From Neoscytalidium dimidiatum (lineage: Eukaryota; Ascomycota; Dothideomycetes; Botryosphaeriales; Botryosphaeriaceae): DNA of 64,000 bases. The notes beneath the pieces were generated by a model, which saw only the letters and a list, made by a program, of their open reading frames with translations, was not told the DNA's origin and ran no database searches. Both the position numbers and the translations under genes were made by a program. Every line of letters begins with the position of its first letter. Within the stretch, counting starts at the first letter, position 1. This document shows, one piece after another, positions 32,128 to 43,806 of the stretch. Where the stretch lies: contig CM074704.1 in assembly GCA_037367355.1 (NCBI GenBank), forward strand, positions 1,178,001 through 1,242,000. The letters are read 5' to 3'.

Positions 32128-33650
32128 TCAACCGCTAAGGTAGACGCAGCGCCGGCGCACTCCTTCGAGGAACTCGTCCTCGTCGACCTTGGAGAACACA
32201 TCCTCCTCATCCTTTCCGTAAAGCCCTGTGCTTCCGTAGGGGCCTTTGCGGCTTGGTTCGTATCGGCGAGGCCACTGTCTCTCGGATTCGACTTCGGCAA
32301 TCTGGAAGTCTCCGTGCACAGCCTTGATGTGTGGCTCAAAGATGAAACCACCGAAGAATAGCTCGATGGCCAACTCAGCGCCAAGGGTGCCTCGGGCGCG
32401 CTGCTCCGAGAGCTTGCGTGCCTGAGCCAGGAGTGCTGCGAGGGGCTCTGCGATGAGATTGGTGTTGCTACCCTTGGAATAGTCATGGTCGCAGAGACGG
32501 AGAGCGCGGACTTGGCAGTCACCGGTCCAGCGGACAGAAGAGTTGCCAAAGAGGGTAGGGCACATGGATGGGACGGAAATAGACAAAGTGGTGAGGCGAG
32601 GGCAGTTGGCAAGGATTTCGCAGAGATGTTCGTTCGAGGAGGGCGTGCCGGGGTGCGGGTGGAAGAAGCCGGAGTTGCTACGGGGCGAGTGCTCGAGGAC
32701 ACGAAGCGTGCTCTGGGAGGCCTTGACGATGGCCATCACACCGTCGATGCTGATGGTGTCCAGACAAGTCATGTGAAATTCCTCCAGGTTCGTTGCCGTG
32801 CGAGCGATGTCGTAAAGGTCCTGGTCGTTGATAGGCATAAAGTTGGTGTTTCCAATCAACTTGAACTTCTTAAGCCGGCTGAAGTCGACCAGGTCAGACT
32901 CCAAGGGACGCTTGTCGATATTGTTGGCGGGTTCGTTGATCTGCTGGCGCTTCAGGTTGATGGCCTGAAGCTCCAGGTATTCGAGAGCATTGGGGTGATC
33001 GGTTCGCAGGATCTGAGCCCACTGCTGAGCGTCGAGATGACGAACGACAGTCCACGGGACGCTCAGCGAAGTCAGGTTGGTGGTGAACTTCAGAGCAGCG
33101 AAGATCTGCGCATTGGTGTCAAACACATAGAAGCCGTTGAACCACATGCGGCGGATCTGCTGCGCAATGTTAGGATACTGGTTGACCAGCTTCACAACTT
33201 GGCTGAGCGCACAGAAAGGGTCTCTGTACACAGCAGCGCCAGAGGGTTTGTCAATGAGCTCGTACGTGCCGTATGACTCTAAGGGCTGGTTAGCGGACTG
33301 GCGATACAACTAGCGTGCCAGAGCGCGGCTGACGACATACTTCGACTGAGCGGGAGCTCGGCCCAACGCTCGGCTCCCTTCCACTTGCGGATGTAGACGT
33401 CGCGCATGGCGTACTCGAGCGCCCAAGCGTGCCACGTCCTGCACACGGAGCGGATGGCGGAGGAAGCATCCCAGCGCAGCATGTCGGGCGGAACGGGTCC
33501 CCTCACGTAGCGCTGGATGGGCGGCTTCGCCACGAGGCCGGGGGCCTGCGAGAGGCCGAAGGTAAAGGTGACGCCATCTCGTTCGTTGAGCTTGGTGGCC
33601 TCCTCGAGAATGTAGGAAAGGATCTCGTAGGGGAACTCGTTGATGTGCAT
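32128..33650 (-). CDS. F-box / LRR-like protein
   Basis: Two exons, 33650-33341 and 33278-32128 (minus), with a 62 bp GT-AG intron, give 486 residues. The N-terminus (residues 2-45) has an F-box-like helix, INEFPYEILSYILEEATK, followed by a conserved basic-aromatic block, VCRTWHAWALEYAMRD, typical of fungal F-box proteins. Exon 2 carries leucine-rich-repeat-like lines: LTSLSVPW, ALEYLELQAINL, LKKFKLIGNTNF, LEEFHMTCLD, LTTLSISVPSM and VRALRLCDHD. It would act as the substrate receptor of an SCF ligase; the substrate is unknown. The ATG at 33650 is the first in frame; the open frame upstream begins with a TTG. A TATA-like element lies about 145 bp upstream. A short T10 run just before the start is in the leader. 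Confidence 0.85.
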
Positions 33651-33790
33651 TGGAGCCGTCGCTCTGGATTGTGATGTGCTGTGCTTGCGTAGTGGGAAGA
33701 CGTGTGTGAATATTTTTTTTTTATCGGTCGAGGTCCAGAAGCAGAAGACAAAGGGTGGCAAGGTGGGCCAAGGAGGGTGGCTCCGGGGGC

Positions 33791-33800
33791 TTTATATCAC
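33791..33800 (-). promoter_or_regulatory. TATA-like element of the F-box/LRR gene
   Basis: On the minus strand the sequence reads GTGATATAAA, about 145 bases upstream of the start codon at 33650. Spacing suits a fungal core promoter; no transcription start is known. Confidence 0.45.
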
Positions 33801-33907
33801 CCACGAGGACGAAGCCGAAGGACCCTTTGAGGCACAGTGAAACGGTTGGCCGCACGGGCGGGAGCTGGAGCTGGGCCGGCCTTAGTCAAGCAGTGGCAGT
33901 GGCAGTG

Positions 33908-33935
33908 GCAGCAGCAGCAGCAGCAGCAGCAGCAG
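33908..33935. repeat. CAG trinucleotide repeat
   Basis: About nine CAG units, directly preceded by several GGCAGT units, in the promoter region of the F-box/LRR gene. Confidence 0.85.
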
Positions 33936-36830
33936 GGACCCATCGTCAAAGAGAGACTCCCGCCGATTGGGAGCGGACTGGGGGGGAGTTGTGCGGCGGA
34001 CAGATGAGCCTGGCGCCACGCGGATGGAGCAGCTCTCGGGCGATGGAAGCATTGGCTTGGCGGTCGAGGCCGAGCGGCCAGTTCAGCGTGCGAGCGAGGG
34101 CACGCGGGGCACAGCAGCAGCCAGCAGCACGGGCTGGGAGCGGTGCAGGGACAGAGCGCGAAGGGGAAGATGATCACAAGGTGCGAAGGCGCTGTTGCTA
34201 TCGAGTTCCTCTTACCCCCATTAAATTCCCGAACAGGAAAGATCCTGGGCGCTAGCGAGTTCTGCTTACCCCCAGGAAACTGCAGAGTACGGGAACGGGG
34301 CTCTGGCGAGACTCGGGCCAAGGCAGCACGTCGGCCGCGCCTGCAGCATTGCGTAAGGCCGCCTGATTCGTGCTGCTGGTGCTGCTGTTGCTGCGAATGG
34401 GCGAGCGGCCAATTCGGCGCTGGGCTGGTGATGAGGGCTGAGAGCCAAGGGCTCTCTGATGACGCTCGCACAGGACAGGCGGCAGCCAGCCGCAGACGAG
34501 CGATCGCGGAGAAAGAATGCCCCCGGCTCGGACTTGGGTGAGTCAGCGCGCCGTCCGCTGTACTGTGTACGCATTCCTGGCTGCGGCGACGGGCGCGACT
34601 CGGCAACTTCGGCGCCCTGATCGCGCCGCAAGTGATGCAAAAGCGAAATCCCTTCGCGATCAAGCCTCGCCTGTCTGGCCATCTGCCTTGCGTCATCCGA
34701 GCTCCAAATTTTCAGCCCTCTGCATGTGAGCCACCCGGCGCCGGTGGCCGGACCTCAGCGGCCTCTGCATCCGCCATCGCACCTCACTCTGGCGCGAGCT
34801 GCTGCGATGCCGCTCCGCCGCGTACCAGCCTTCTCCTTACCCAACAGAAACCCCAAAGCCGCCCGTACCCGCAGCTGCAGGCGGCGCCCGAGCCTCACCG
34901 CTGCAGACCGCGTGCTGGGCCATCGTGCCGGATCATCCCTCCCGTCACCGGCACCCCAGGTTTCCCCGCATAAACCCAACAGCGCCTTTCTTAGTGCATC
35001 TATCCAGAGCCGCCAGCTTGGCCACACGCAAGCCCCATCGAGCCTCGCGCGCGCTGCTCTGTGGCTAGCCTCGCTGCCACCACCGCCCCTAGTCAGGTAC
35101 GAGCGAAAATCGTGAGTAACAGCTTCCTCCTTTCCCCGCACCGCCAGCGCCCGGCGTGCGCTGGCACTGGCCGTCTGGAGGCGTTTGTATGTGTCAAGTG
35201 ATGCAAGGGCAGGAGAAAGGAGGAGCCGCCCGCCTGATGCGTGCGTGATGCGTGCGTGCGTGTCCGTTCGCCATTTGAAAGACCAGGAACCGCACTATGC
35301 CGCATCACATGACCCCTTCCCCAGATTCCACACCATTTCCGAAACGCCAAATGACCCGTCAGCACTCCTCCACATGAGATCCGGGCCAAGGTCTCATCAG
35401 TGGAGGCGCTCGTGGGCCCCGAGGCGTGGCCTTGATTGCGGTGTCACCACCGCGGGCTCCCGTCCATCTGTCTGATGTCTCGTCAGTGGAGCCGTTCCGC
35501 ACTTCGGATGTCGAGCATCAGCGGGAAACGGGAAGGGAACGGTCTTCTCGAAGCTGACAAACCACCCCATTGAAGCGATGGCTCGCGGGACTGTTGACCG
35601 CACGAATGACCCGGGTGGGGCCTCACTTGTGCATAGACTCCACAATTTCTTAGTTGTGCTCATCATATACGGAAAATAGGGCCTTCTTCTCGAAGGCCGA
35701 CGATGGGCGTTAACGGCGCGCCGGCGTCCGTGGACGATGTGCGCAAGGAGCCAAAAAAGCCAAGCTCACCTCTCGCGCCAACTAGCTGTCGAGCCGCAGC
35801 CACGCCCTGCTGTTGGAGCTGCACGCATGACCTTACCCCGGATTTCTATTACCCCAGAGTTTTTCTGCCGTGCAGGGAAGCTCCCATCCGCCGCCAAAGA
35901 GGAAGAAGAAAAAGAATCCTCCTTGAGGGCCGAACACGCCGGCGTTGCGGGTCGGCTAGCTTTCCACCCGGGTTGGCCCTACTCCTCCTCCTCCCTCATT
36001 CCCTATATTACTCTTAGCAATCGAAAGACAGGGTGTGGACGCGTCGGGAATGATGCAATTTCTGACATAACTTGAACCACCTGCGACCTCAGAGGTCCGC
36101 CTCTACCGACCACTCGGGTGGTCCTTTGACCCCTCCCAGAAAGCTCCGCGGAGATGCAGGAACAAGACCTTTTAGCCTTGTCCACAGCACCAGATGGAAA
36201 GCAACCACTCATTGTGACACAGGCTAGGGAAGTCTCTCTCCACCTGCGCACTGCATGCGATGGGATCGGACGATTGACCGCAAGGCTTGTTTTCTCGATT
36301 CTGTGCGTTTTTCTTTTCTTTCCTGTCCTCCTTTCCTATTTGACTCATCTTTGCTTTCTGTCAGACAGGCATCCACACACGCCATGCAACCCTGACCGTT
36401 CGCGTCCAAGCGACCGACCTGACATGGACAGAGCTGTTTCGCGTGGGCAGACGCCCGCCGTCATCTGTCGAATCTCGAACCCTCCTGTTTCCTATGATCG
36501 TGACGATCCGTCGAAAAAAAAACTGAAGAAAGAGAAAAAAACAAAGTTGTGAATAACGAAAGGTTGTTTCGCATCGGGGGGTATCAGGTCCCTTCCGCAC
36601 ATCGATCCGTCATCTCTCCCTCATTACAAAAATATCCCGTCAAGCCACCCTCCAGAGAAAGAGCGTCCCCCCGCGCCTGGCTATCCAGTCAAAGGCGCAT
36701 TCGAATCGAAAGGAAAGTAATAACACGTCAAATCCGGAACCTTCATCCAAACGTAGTACCCTCACTGCCAAATCCACCTCACCCTCCCCTCTCTTCCTAC
36801 CTCCCTTCTCCTCTAATGCACGCGTTCGCT

Positions 36831-36985
36831 TTACAAGACGAGGAAAGCACCCGCGGCGACCAGCAGGGCCAAGCCGCCGGCAACGCGGTTGGCAGTCGCG
36901 CCGCTCGTCGGGGCGTTGCCGGACGCGGACTCGGTCTGCGAGGCTGCGGTGTTGGAGCTCTCGGACGCGGACGCGGTGCGGGAGG

Positions 36986-37024
<39 letters not shown>

Positions 37025-37844
37025 AGCCGCTTGCGGATGCGCTCGCCGAAGCGGACGCAGAGGCGGACCTGGTGGAAGTGGTGAGGGTGGAGTCGGAGTT
37101 GGACGCGCTGGCGCTGGCGCTGTCGGTGGAGGAGGCGGGCTTGGCGCTGGTGGAGGCGGGCGTGGTGGTGGCGGCGCCGTACGTGTAGGTGCTCATGGAG
37201 GTGGTGGCGACGGTGACGGTGCTGTCGATGATGAAGTACGGGAAGTAGTTGGTCTGCGACGGGTCGTCGTCGTTGATGATCTCGACGGTGTAGTCGGAGC
37301 CGCGGACCGTGTCAGAGGGGACCGACCAGGTGTAGGAGCCGGTGTTGTCGATCTTCTCTGCGAGGGGGGGTTAGTCGCGTGCGAGCTGGACATTGATTGA
37401 ATGGGCGGGTGGGTGAAGAGCTTGGGATTTCGGAGCGAAGGATGGCGGTGTAGGCAGAGAAGGTTGAGGTTGAAGTTGAGGCGGAGCTGAAGAGATGGAT
37501 TGGTTGATCAGGACGTACCGGCAATGGGAGAGCCCTCCTTGAGGTTATTGCTGGCGCCAGAGCGCAGGACCAGCGTCACAGTCTTGCCCGCGGTCGGATC
37601 CCAGTTGAGGGTGATGTCCTTGCCCGCGACAGGGGAGAAGCCACTAAATATGCGTTAGCACGACTGCGAGCAGGACATAGCGGCGCAATGGCTAGACCAG
37701 GCAGAGAACCGGACAGGTAAGCGCCCGGCCCAGAGGAAAGCTCAGGAGGGTCACTCACGAGGTCGGGACAATGAAGGCGTTCTCGGCGGCGGAGGCCAGA
37801 GCGGCGAAGCCGGCGATGAAGATGCTAGTAACGGTGTACTTCAT
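36831..37844 (-). CDS. Kre9/Knh1-like Ser-rich GPI-anchored wall protein (first of two)
   Basis: Three exons on the minus strand, 37844-37759, 37643-37519 and 37357-36831, give 245 residues. Residues 1-20 are a signal peptide (MKYTVTSIFIAGFAALASAA). Residues about 22-125 match the N-terminal Ser-Thr-rich GPI-anchored membrane protein domain related to yeast Kre9/Knh1, with SPVAGKDITLNWDP, KTVTLVLRSGASNNL, GSYTWSVPSD and YTVEIINDDDPSQTNYFPYF. Then comes a Ser/Ala/Thr stalk of about 80 residues including an uninterrupted run of 13 Ser encoded by an AGC repeat. The end, after GNAPTSGATA, is a hydrophobic tail (VAGGLALLVAAGAFLVL) fitting a GPI signal. Kre9-type proteins take part in beta-1,6-glucan assembly in yeast; for the short filamentous forms the role is less clear. 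A second member lies 3.4 kb away on the same strand. Confidence 0.88.
36988..37021. repeat. CTG/AGC repeat coding for poly-Ser
   Basis: About eleven CTG units on the plus strand, read as AGC (Ser) by the minus-strand wall-protein gene. Length polymorphism would change the stalk length directly. Confidence 0.9.
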
Positions 37845-40800
37845 TTTGACGGCGAGGGGGATTATTTTCGGCGGAAAAGGCAGGTAGGTTGACAAGCGGT
37901 TTCGTCTTTAATTAAGAGAAGAGGCGAGCAGGACAGGCACGCGCTCAATGATGTCGACACACAAAGAATGCTCGGGTTTCTGGACGTTGAACCGAAAAAA
38001 GGGCAGCCGCGCTACTGAAAGGCGACTCTGGAGCGGCGGTACCGAAGGAGTGGTTGTGCTGGCTAGAAGGGTTCGTTGAACGATTGGACGTGTGCTGTTG
38101 ACGCGAGGTCTGAAAGAAAGACAGAGGGTCGGGTATTAGGTACGATGCGAGTAACCAACAGCGACGGACGTGCAGAGGCGGCAGCAACCAGGAAAAGAGG
38201 AGGAGAAGAGTAGCGGACTGGGGCGAACCCGGGCTTTTTCTACATTATCCCACACCGCTAACAAGGCTGGCTGACCAGCGGAGAGAGAGCCCAGGCAGCC
38301 GCCGGCTTCCAGATCGTCCGCATGGATTAAAATTGGATTGTCCAAGATAACGTCCGTTCCGGCGGAGATGGGGCGCGTGCGTAGCGTAGCGTTGGCGATA
38401 TTATCAATGGGGGCGCGGGCGTAGTCACCGCCGCCGAAGCCCGTCTGCGCCGCATTTTCCCTTTCCCTGACGTTAAACTCTAGCCTCGAGCATTCTTGCC
38501 GTTTGCCGAGTCGCCGAAGTGTCATGCGCGATGCGGCAGACCGCTGTGCGATATCTCACGAGCCTTCTTACATGTAAAAGGGGTCGTGTGGAGCGGATGT
38601 AGCCACACGTGGTGAAGAAAGCCTTTCTGCATGTGCGCCGTAGCGACTGGGCCGGTTCAGCTGCTCTTGTGACGGATTACCCTCTGCCGCTCATGCTACA
38701 CTTCATCCGGGCAAGGCAGGGAGCAGAAGATGCCGAATGTGGCGTCGCTGCCGCTTCTGTACTCATATCTCCAGCGCATCATATCCACTTGCCGGCGGGC
38801 GCTTATTTTCCTCTCGCACCAATGGCTGCGGTGTGGGCGCTCTATGCTGGCTTCGCTGGCTCCCCATCGCGAAGAAAAAAGGGGGCGGGTGCGCGCGAAG
38901 AGCGTGCGCTCAGACAACTTACTCTTGTCATACAGCAGGGCATGCCGATGCAGGCTTTAACGAGCACCAGTAAGGAATAGCCGGGCATTATTTCTCTGAT
39001 GAGGCCAGCGGTCAACTCTCGCGGCGATTCCCCCCTCTCTGGCTGGACAGAGTAGCGCGCGGGCCAAGCCTCCCCGCCCACCCAATCCGCGGCACGAACG
39101 CCAGTTCTTTAGCGTCGCCTTTGGACGAGCTTTAATCTTAGCCGTGGCCGTCGGTGCCTGCCTTAGCGCCTCGGGCTCGCTCGCTCGCTCGTTCGTGCCT
39201 TTGCTATTCGGCGCCGAGAGCGCAAGCGCGATTAAAGCAAGGGGATATCTCCGTCCACCGGCCAGGATACAAGAGAGAGAAGAACAACGCCATTGTTGAG
39301 ATGAAGATGAAGGGGCGACGGCGCCACCGTTGTGCGCGGTTTCGCCCTTCTGGCCGGACATCGGCAGGAAACAACGCATCAAGGTTGATGAGCGAGAGTC
39401 AGTCACTGTCTCGCTGCTCATTATCAATACGATGCTGAGAAAGCATGGCGGGAGTCAAGATGCAAGAGGCTCACTCCCTCGCTTGCGGCCTTTCGCGAGC
39501 AGCGAAGCGGCGGCGACGGTGCCTGAGCAAGCCAAGGGCCTTGGGATCGGAGTCGGACCCTCTGCCTTCTACCCCTTCTTTTGCGTGACTTTCGGCGGCA
39601 TGAACATGCGATTCTACTCCTTCGTCGTCTACTCCCCGCCGCCTTCGCAGTCGCTCGCGCTCGCTCCTGTCAATCCTCCACACGAGAAGGGTCCTCGTAT
39701 CGCTCCTCGCGCCGATAGACGAGCACGCAATGGAGAGAGCTGCGATCCTCCTGTTCCCCCTCCGTTCCACCAAACAGGAAGGAGAACGACGAGGAGGAGG
39801 CAAAAAATGATCAGCGCTGGACGAGCCGCGCGCACATCAATCCGGGGTAGGAAAAGGGTCACACAGCAGTCGCAACAGCATCGCGGAGAGCGGATGTGCC
39901 ATCATGGTGACGTTGTTACGAAGAGCGCGCCGATTGGCGTACGAGCGGATCGCGCAGACAGGGTTGAAGATCTCTGGGCTCTGCATGTTTCCCGTTTCGC
40001 TGCGGGCCCGCCCGATGCAGGGTGTTTGTGTGGAGCGCATTTTGCATCAGCGCGCGTAAGAAGCGCGGATGCAGGTGCAGATGCATGTCAGACAGAACAT
40101 CGAACGAGCGCATTTTTGAGGCAAGGAAGAGCAAGACCCCGCTGTCATGCTGCGCCGCATTGGAAAACGAGTTTCTTGCAGGATTGGAGGCGTCTTGGCC
40201 GTTGCGCACATGCGAAGGTCGAGACGCACTTCCATTGTTTACCGTCCCACGCGAGGAATGATGGGGAGAGATGCTGTGATCTGCATCGTACTGGGCGTGA
40301 TGCGGCTGACTGGATAAAGGGGAATCAGGGAGAAAGAGACCGTTGGGACTCAGATTCTGCGAGATCTGTGCTGTGCTGGATCGCATGAGTTTCGGTGGCA
40401 GCCCGCTGCGCCTGCGTCTAGACTTCGGAGAAGCTGTGTCGCATCTACGAAAGGAGCAAGGCAGCGTAGAGCAACCAGTGTTGAGTGGGAGCGTGCGCTA
40501 TAAACCATAGCTATAGCCGGTCATGGCGGTCTATCGAGTCAAAGAAGATACTGGTGTAGCAGGGGCGATAGGGGAAGACCCGGATAGAGTAACACCGCCG
40601 TTAAAGCGTGTCTATAATTATCCAGCGTCGGAGAAATTGGTGCTTTCGAGCGTCAACCCGGGCATGAATTCCGCCTTCTTCTAAGAAGTCGCAGTTCTAT
40701 AACGAGAAAAGTTACGACCTCCCCGACACATCCATAGCCCATCTATGACGAGTATGCACATGGAAGATGCAGCGGCGTCACTGGACGTGTTTGACGAATG

Positions 40801-41272
40801 TAACGTCATACGGCGTTGGCAGATTTGAAACAGGATGGTCACACACGGTGGCGAAGAACTACACACCTCTTCTTCCACAGATTGAGAAACACGGAACAAG
40901 GCAGGCAAGGGGAGACGAGAAGCGCGTCTTCTCTCGTTTCGTGCTCAAGTCGAACGTTTCGATTATTATCAACGACGTGGGAATAGCGACGCCGATCGTG
41001 TCGCGTTGAAAGTAGAAATTATACATGAAGCGCAAGTGTGCGTGGCGGCATCCAGTTTCCCTACTGGTGATACAACTCCCCTCAGCCAGCCACAGGACAG
41101 TGACAGAGGCATAGTTTCCAGACGTTCGTGAATCCAAGAACCAAAAAAAAAAAAGAGAAGTGCAATTACGTCGTAAAATTAGTAGCAATGTGAAGCCATT
41201 CGCCATGAAATGCTCAAATGTTGCCTTCCTATTGCATGCGCGCACCGGGTGCATAGGCTAGCCGGCAGCCGC
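37845..41272. other. Intergenic, 3.4 kb
   Basis: No gene is supported between the two wall-protein genes. The longest frame, 39330-40388 plus, has no domain and random-looking composition (see rejected list). An A12 tract is at about 41143. The stretch just right of 37844 should hold the promoter of the first wall protein. Confidence 0.5.
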
Positions 41273-42119
41273 TTAGTTGAGGAAGACGATGGCGGCGACG
41301 GCGCCGAGGATGAGGGCGACCGGGCTGGCCATGTTGGGCATAGCAGCGGCGGAAGTAGGAGCACCGCCAGTAGAGCTAGCGGTCCGGGAGGCACCGGTGG
41401 AGGTGGAATCCGTAGACTCAGCGGTAGAGGTAGCGGTGGAGGTGCGCAGAGTGGTGCTGTTGGAAGAGGTTGTGGCAGTGGCGTTGGCGCTGGTAATCGT
41501 GGCGTTGGCGCTGGTGATGGAGGCCAGAGTCGAGTTGGCGGCCGAGATCAGCGAAGACAGCGAGGAGGCAGCGGAAGAGAGAGAGGCGCTGGCAGTGATG
41601 GTCGAGCTCTCGGATGAGCTGGCGCTGGCGCTGGCGCTGGCACTAGCAGAAGCGCTGGCAGAAGCGCTGGCAGAGGAAGTGGCGGAAGCACTGGCAGAGG
41701 AGCTCGAGCCAGAAGCAGCAGAGCCACCAGAGAGCGAGAAGGGACCAAAGTAGTTGGTGGTGCTGCCCTGGGAGATCTCAAGAGCGTAGTCATCGTCGTC
41801 GGACAGGTCGCTGGCAACAGTCCACCGGTAGGAGCCACCAGTCGCGGAAGCTGTGCATGAGATGTTAACGGACATAGTATTCAGAGCGTGGAGAGATAGA
41901 CTTACTGGTCAGGGTGGTGATGGTGTCCAGGTTGTTCGGGTCACCCTTGCGCAGGATGAGAGAGACAGGCGAGCCGGCAGGCGCCGCGTATTCAATGGTG
42001 TAGGTCTGGCCAGCAACGACAGACGTAGGGGCGCTGGTGATGCCAACGGCCGGGGTAGTCTGAGCAACAACGCTCGAGATGAGGGCGAAGGCGCCGACAA
42101 CAGTCTGGAAGAAACGCAT
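41273..42119 (-). CDS. Kre9/Knh1-like Ser-rich GPI-anchored wall protein (second of two)
   Basis: Two exons on the minus strand, 42119-41906 and 41850-41273, with a 55 bp intron, give 263 residues. The signal peptide is MRFFQTVVGAFALISSVVAQ (1-20). A Kre9/Knh1-like N-terminal domain follows (about 22-115), with APTSVVAGQTYTIEYAAP, SPVSLILRKGDPNNLDT, GGSYRWTVASDL and DYALEISQGSTTNYFGPF. The rest is a Ser/Ala-rich, probably O-glycosylated stalk with repeated SASA units, then a GPI-type end: small residues near TGGAPTSAAAM and a hydrophobic tail, SPVALILGAVAAIVFL. Layout and exon phases resemble the gene at 36831-37844, but the sequences are clearly diverged, so they are related members rather than a recent duplicate. 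It should sit at the plasma membrane or in the wall. Confidence 0.88.
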
Positions 42120-43323
42120 AGTGGGCGTAGCGGTGGAATGCGGCTTAAGGGGTAAGACTGGCGGTATGGTATTAAAGGTGAAGTAGTAGAGAGGAAGATC
42201 CGGGAAGACACAACGTCAACGAGCGAGGACGAGTATGTGTATTTACTCTGGGTGTTGTTGTCCGAGGAAAGAACGGAGGCTGTGCGGGAGAGATGGTTTT
42301 AGCCCGGGCTTGCGGCGGTAGAAGAATGCGGGCGGAATGGAGGCAGGTTGAGGCCAAGGAAATCTCTTTCTAATGAGCGTGACCGCGCGATTCAGCCAAC
42401 AGCACGCAAGCAGACGCGGATGGAAGCGGCTGGATCCAATGGGCGGCGCTGGAGGATCGCCAGCCAGCCGTCCCCCAGGCAGAGCACAGGTGGCAGCACT
42501 GCGGCTAGCAGGGATGGCCTTTGACTGACTTAAGGTTGCATTTAGCCTCCCGCGGGGATAGGGGGCCAGCGCGGCCACCGATGGCCAATCCTGCCCGGCT
42601 GGGAAGCAAAGCCGCGTGTCTCCCATGGATTGCGCCTCAATTCCACTGTGGCCCCGTTGTCCCATCGCGCCGCCGCTCAATGCCTGCGCGGCCGCGGTGA
42701 TGCTGCTCGTCGCCCGCTCGACAGGCGCAATGCCATGGTGGCGCACCCAGTCGGCGCTTTGTTCGAGCATGCAATTTCCGGCGGCGTGAAGCGGATTGGC
42801 GGACGCGCCATTATAGCACCGTTGAGGTCGGGATCAGCCCTGGCACTCTCCTCGTGTTGGTCGGGCGAGTCGCGATCCTGCGAGGCTGGGGGCCGCTGTC
42901 CGCTGGCCGCTGGCCGCTGGAACGGGCGGGCCTGCCAGCCTGCCGAACCAAAGCGCTCGGGCGTGATGACGAACTGTGGAGCAGCCGGCGCAGCTGGACA
43001 GCTGGCGGTCCCGGTGTTGTGACGCCGTTTCTTCTGTTAGCTTCCACTTCTGCTTCCGCTTCCAATTCCACTTCCACGGCGGGCGCGAACATGCCGTGGA
43101 GTGCCGCGCCGGGCTGCTGTCAGGCGTGCATGCGTCTCTGGGGCTGCCTTGTGCGACGCGATCATGCAGATGCAGAGCATGCGGAGATTGCTTCGATAGC
43201 GCAGCTGGGCCGGCCTGTTCCTTGCATCCGCGCCAAAATGGAAACGCCGCTGCCCGAGCCGAGCCAATTTTTAGCCTCACCACTCACGCCATCCCTCCAC
43301 CAGCCCTCTCTGTCCTCAGTCTT

Positions 43324-43358
43324 CTGCCCGCTGCCCGCTGCCCGCTGCCCGCTGCCCG
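43324..43358. repeat. CTGCCCG heptanucleotide repeat
   Basis: Five consecutive seven-base units, the last followed by related GTCGCCC copies. Confidence 0.85.
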
Positions 43359-43504
43359 TCGCCCGTCATCCTGCTGCCTAGACCTCTGCCTCCGCATGAA
43401 CGAAACACCACCGCCACGCGCCAGTCTGCCCTGTTTTTCTTCACGCTCTGCCACCCCTTGCCATTGAGTAGCTGCTCTATTGTGTCTATTCCCAGTTGCA
43501 TCCA

Positions 43505-43532
43505 GCCACCAGCACCAGCACCAGCACCAGCA
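43505..43532. repeat. ACCAGC hexanucleotide repeat
   Basis: Four to five ACCAGC units in intergenic DNA downstream of the coiled-coil hypothetical. Confidence 0.8.
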
Positions 43533-43806
43533 CGCCCGCCCTCTTCGCATGAGTAGCGATCCAAGCCCCACCATGCCAGCCCGCAACCTTAGCCTTCGTC
43601 CTTGAAGCCGCCACCTCAATTCAAAAACAAGTCATCACCATCATAATCACCTACAGCCTCAGACTTTGGTCCTTTTCCTTTTTCTTTTTCTTTTTTGCTT
43701 CCTCCCCGTGTTTCAGCCCTCTCTCCCGCCACACAGCACGCGCACGCACACGAGTTCGCCTCTCCCTCCCCCCCAAAACCAAAGTCAAGAAAGAGCCTTT
43801 CCCATT

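Larger units (their letters stand above)
33651..36830. other. Intergenic, 3.2 kb, GC-rich
   Basis: No supported gene. The first part is the promoter of the F-box/LRR gene. Contents include a CAG trinucleotide tract at about 33908-33935, preceded by GGCAGT units. An imperfect direct repeat, GAGTTCNNCTTACCCCCA, occurs at 34203-34220 and 34257-34274. Long but overlapping frames on both strands have random-looking composition. The right end should contain the 3' end of the wall-protein gene. Confidence 0.55.
42120..43806. other. Intergenic, 1.7 kb, GC-rich with tandem repeats
   Basis: No supported gene. A heptanucleotide CTGCCCG repeat is at 43324-43358, GCTGGCC units at about 42899-42918, and an ACCAGC repeat at about 43505-43532. 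The left end is the promoter of the second wall protein. Confidence 0.55.

Noticed and set aside
36465..36490. Minus-strand GGTTCGAGATTC resembling a tRNA B box
   Set aside because: The flanking bases do not form a T stem and no cloverleaf is possible.
36549..37400. 283-codon plus frame with Gly/Ala-rich product
   Set aside because: Antisense shadow of the Ser-rich wall-protein exon and its codon repeat.
39330..40388. 352-codon open frame on the plus strand between the two wall-protein genes
   Set aside because: No domain, odd Arg/His/Cys/Ser composition, a competing 156-codon frame on the other strand, and no start context. It is probably chance in GC-rich DNA, although its length deserves an RNA check.
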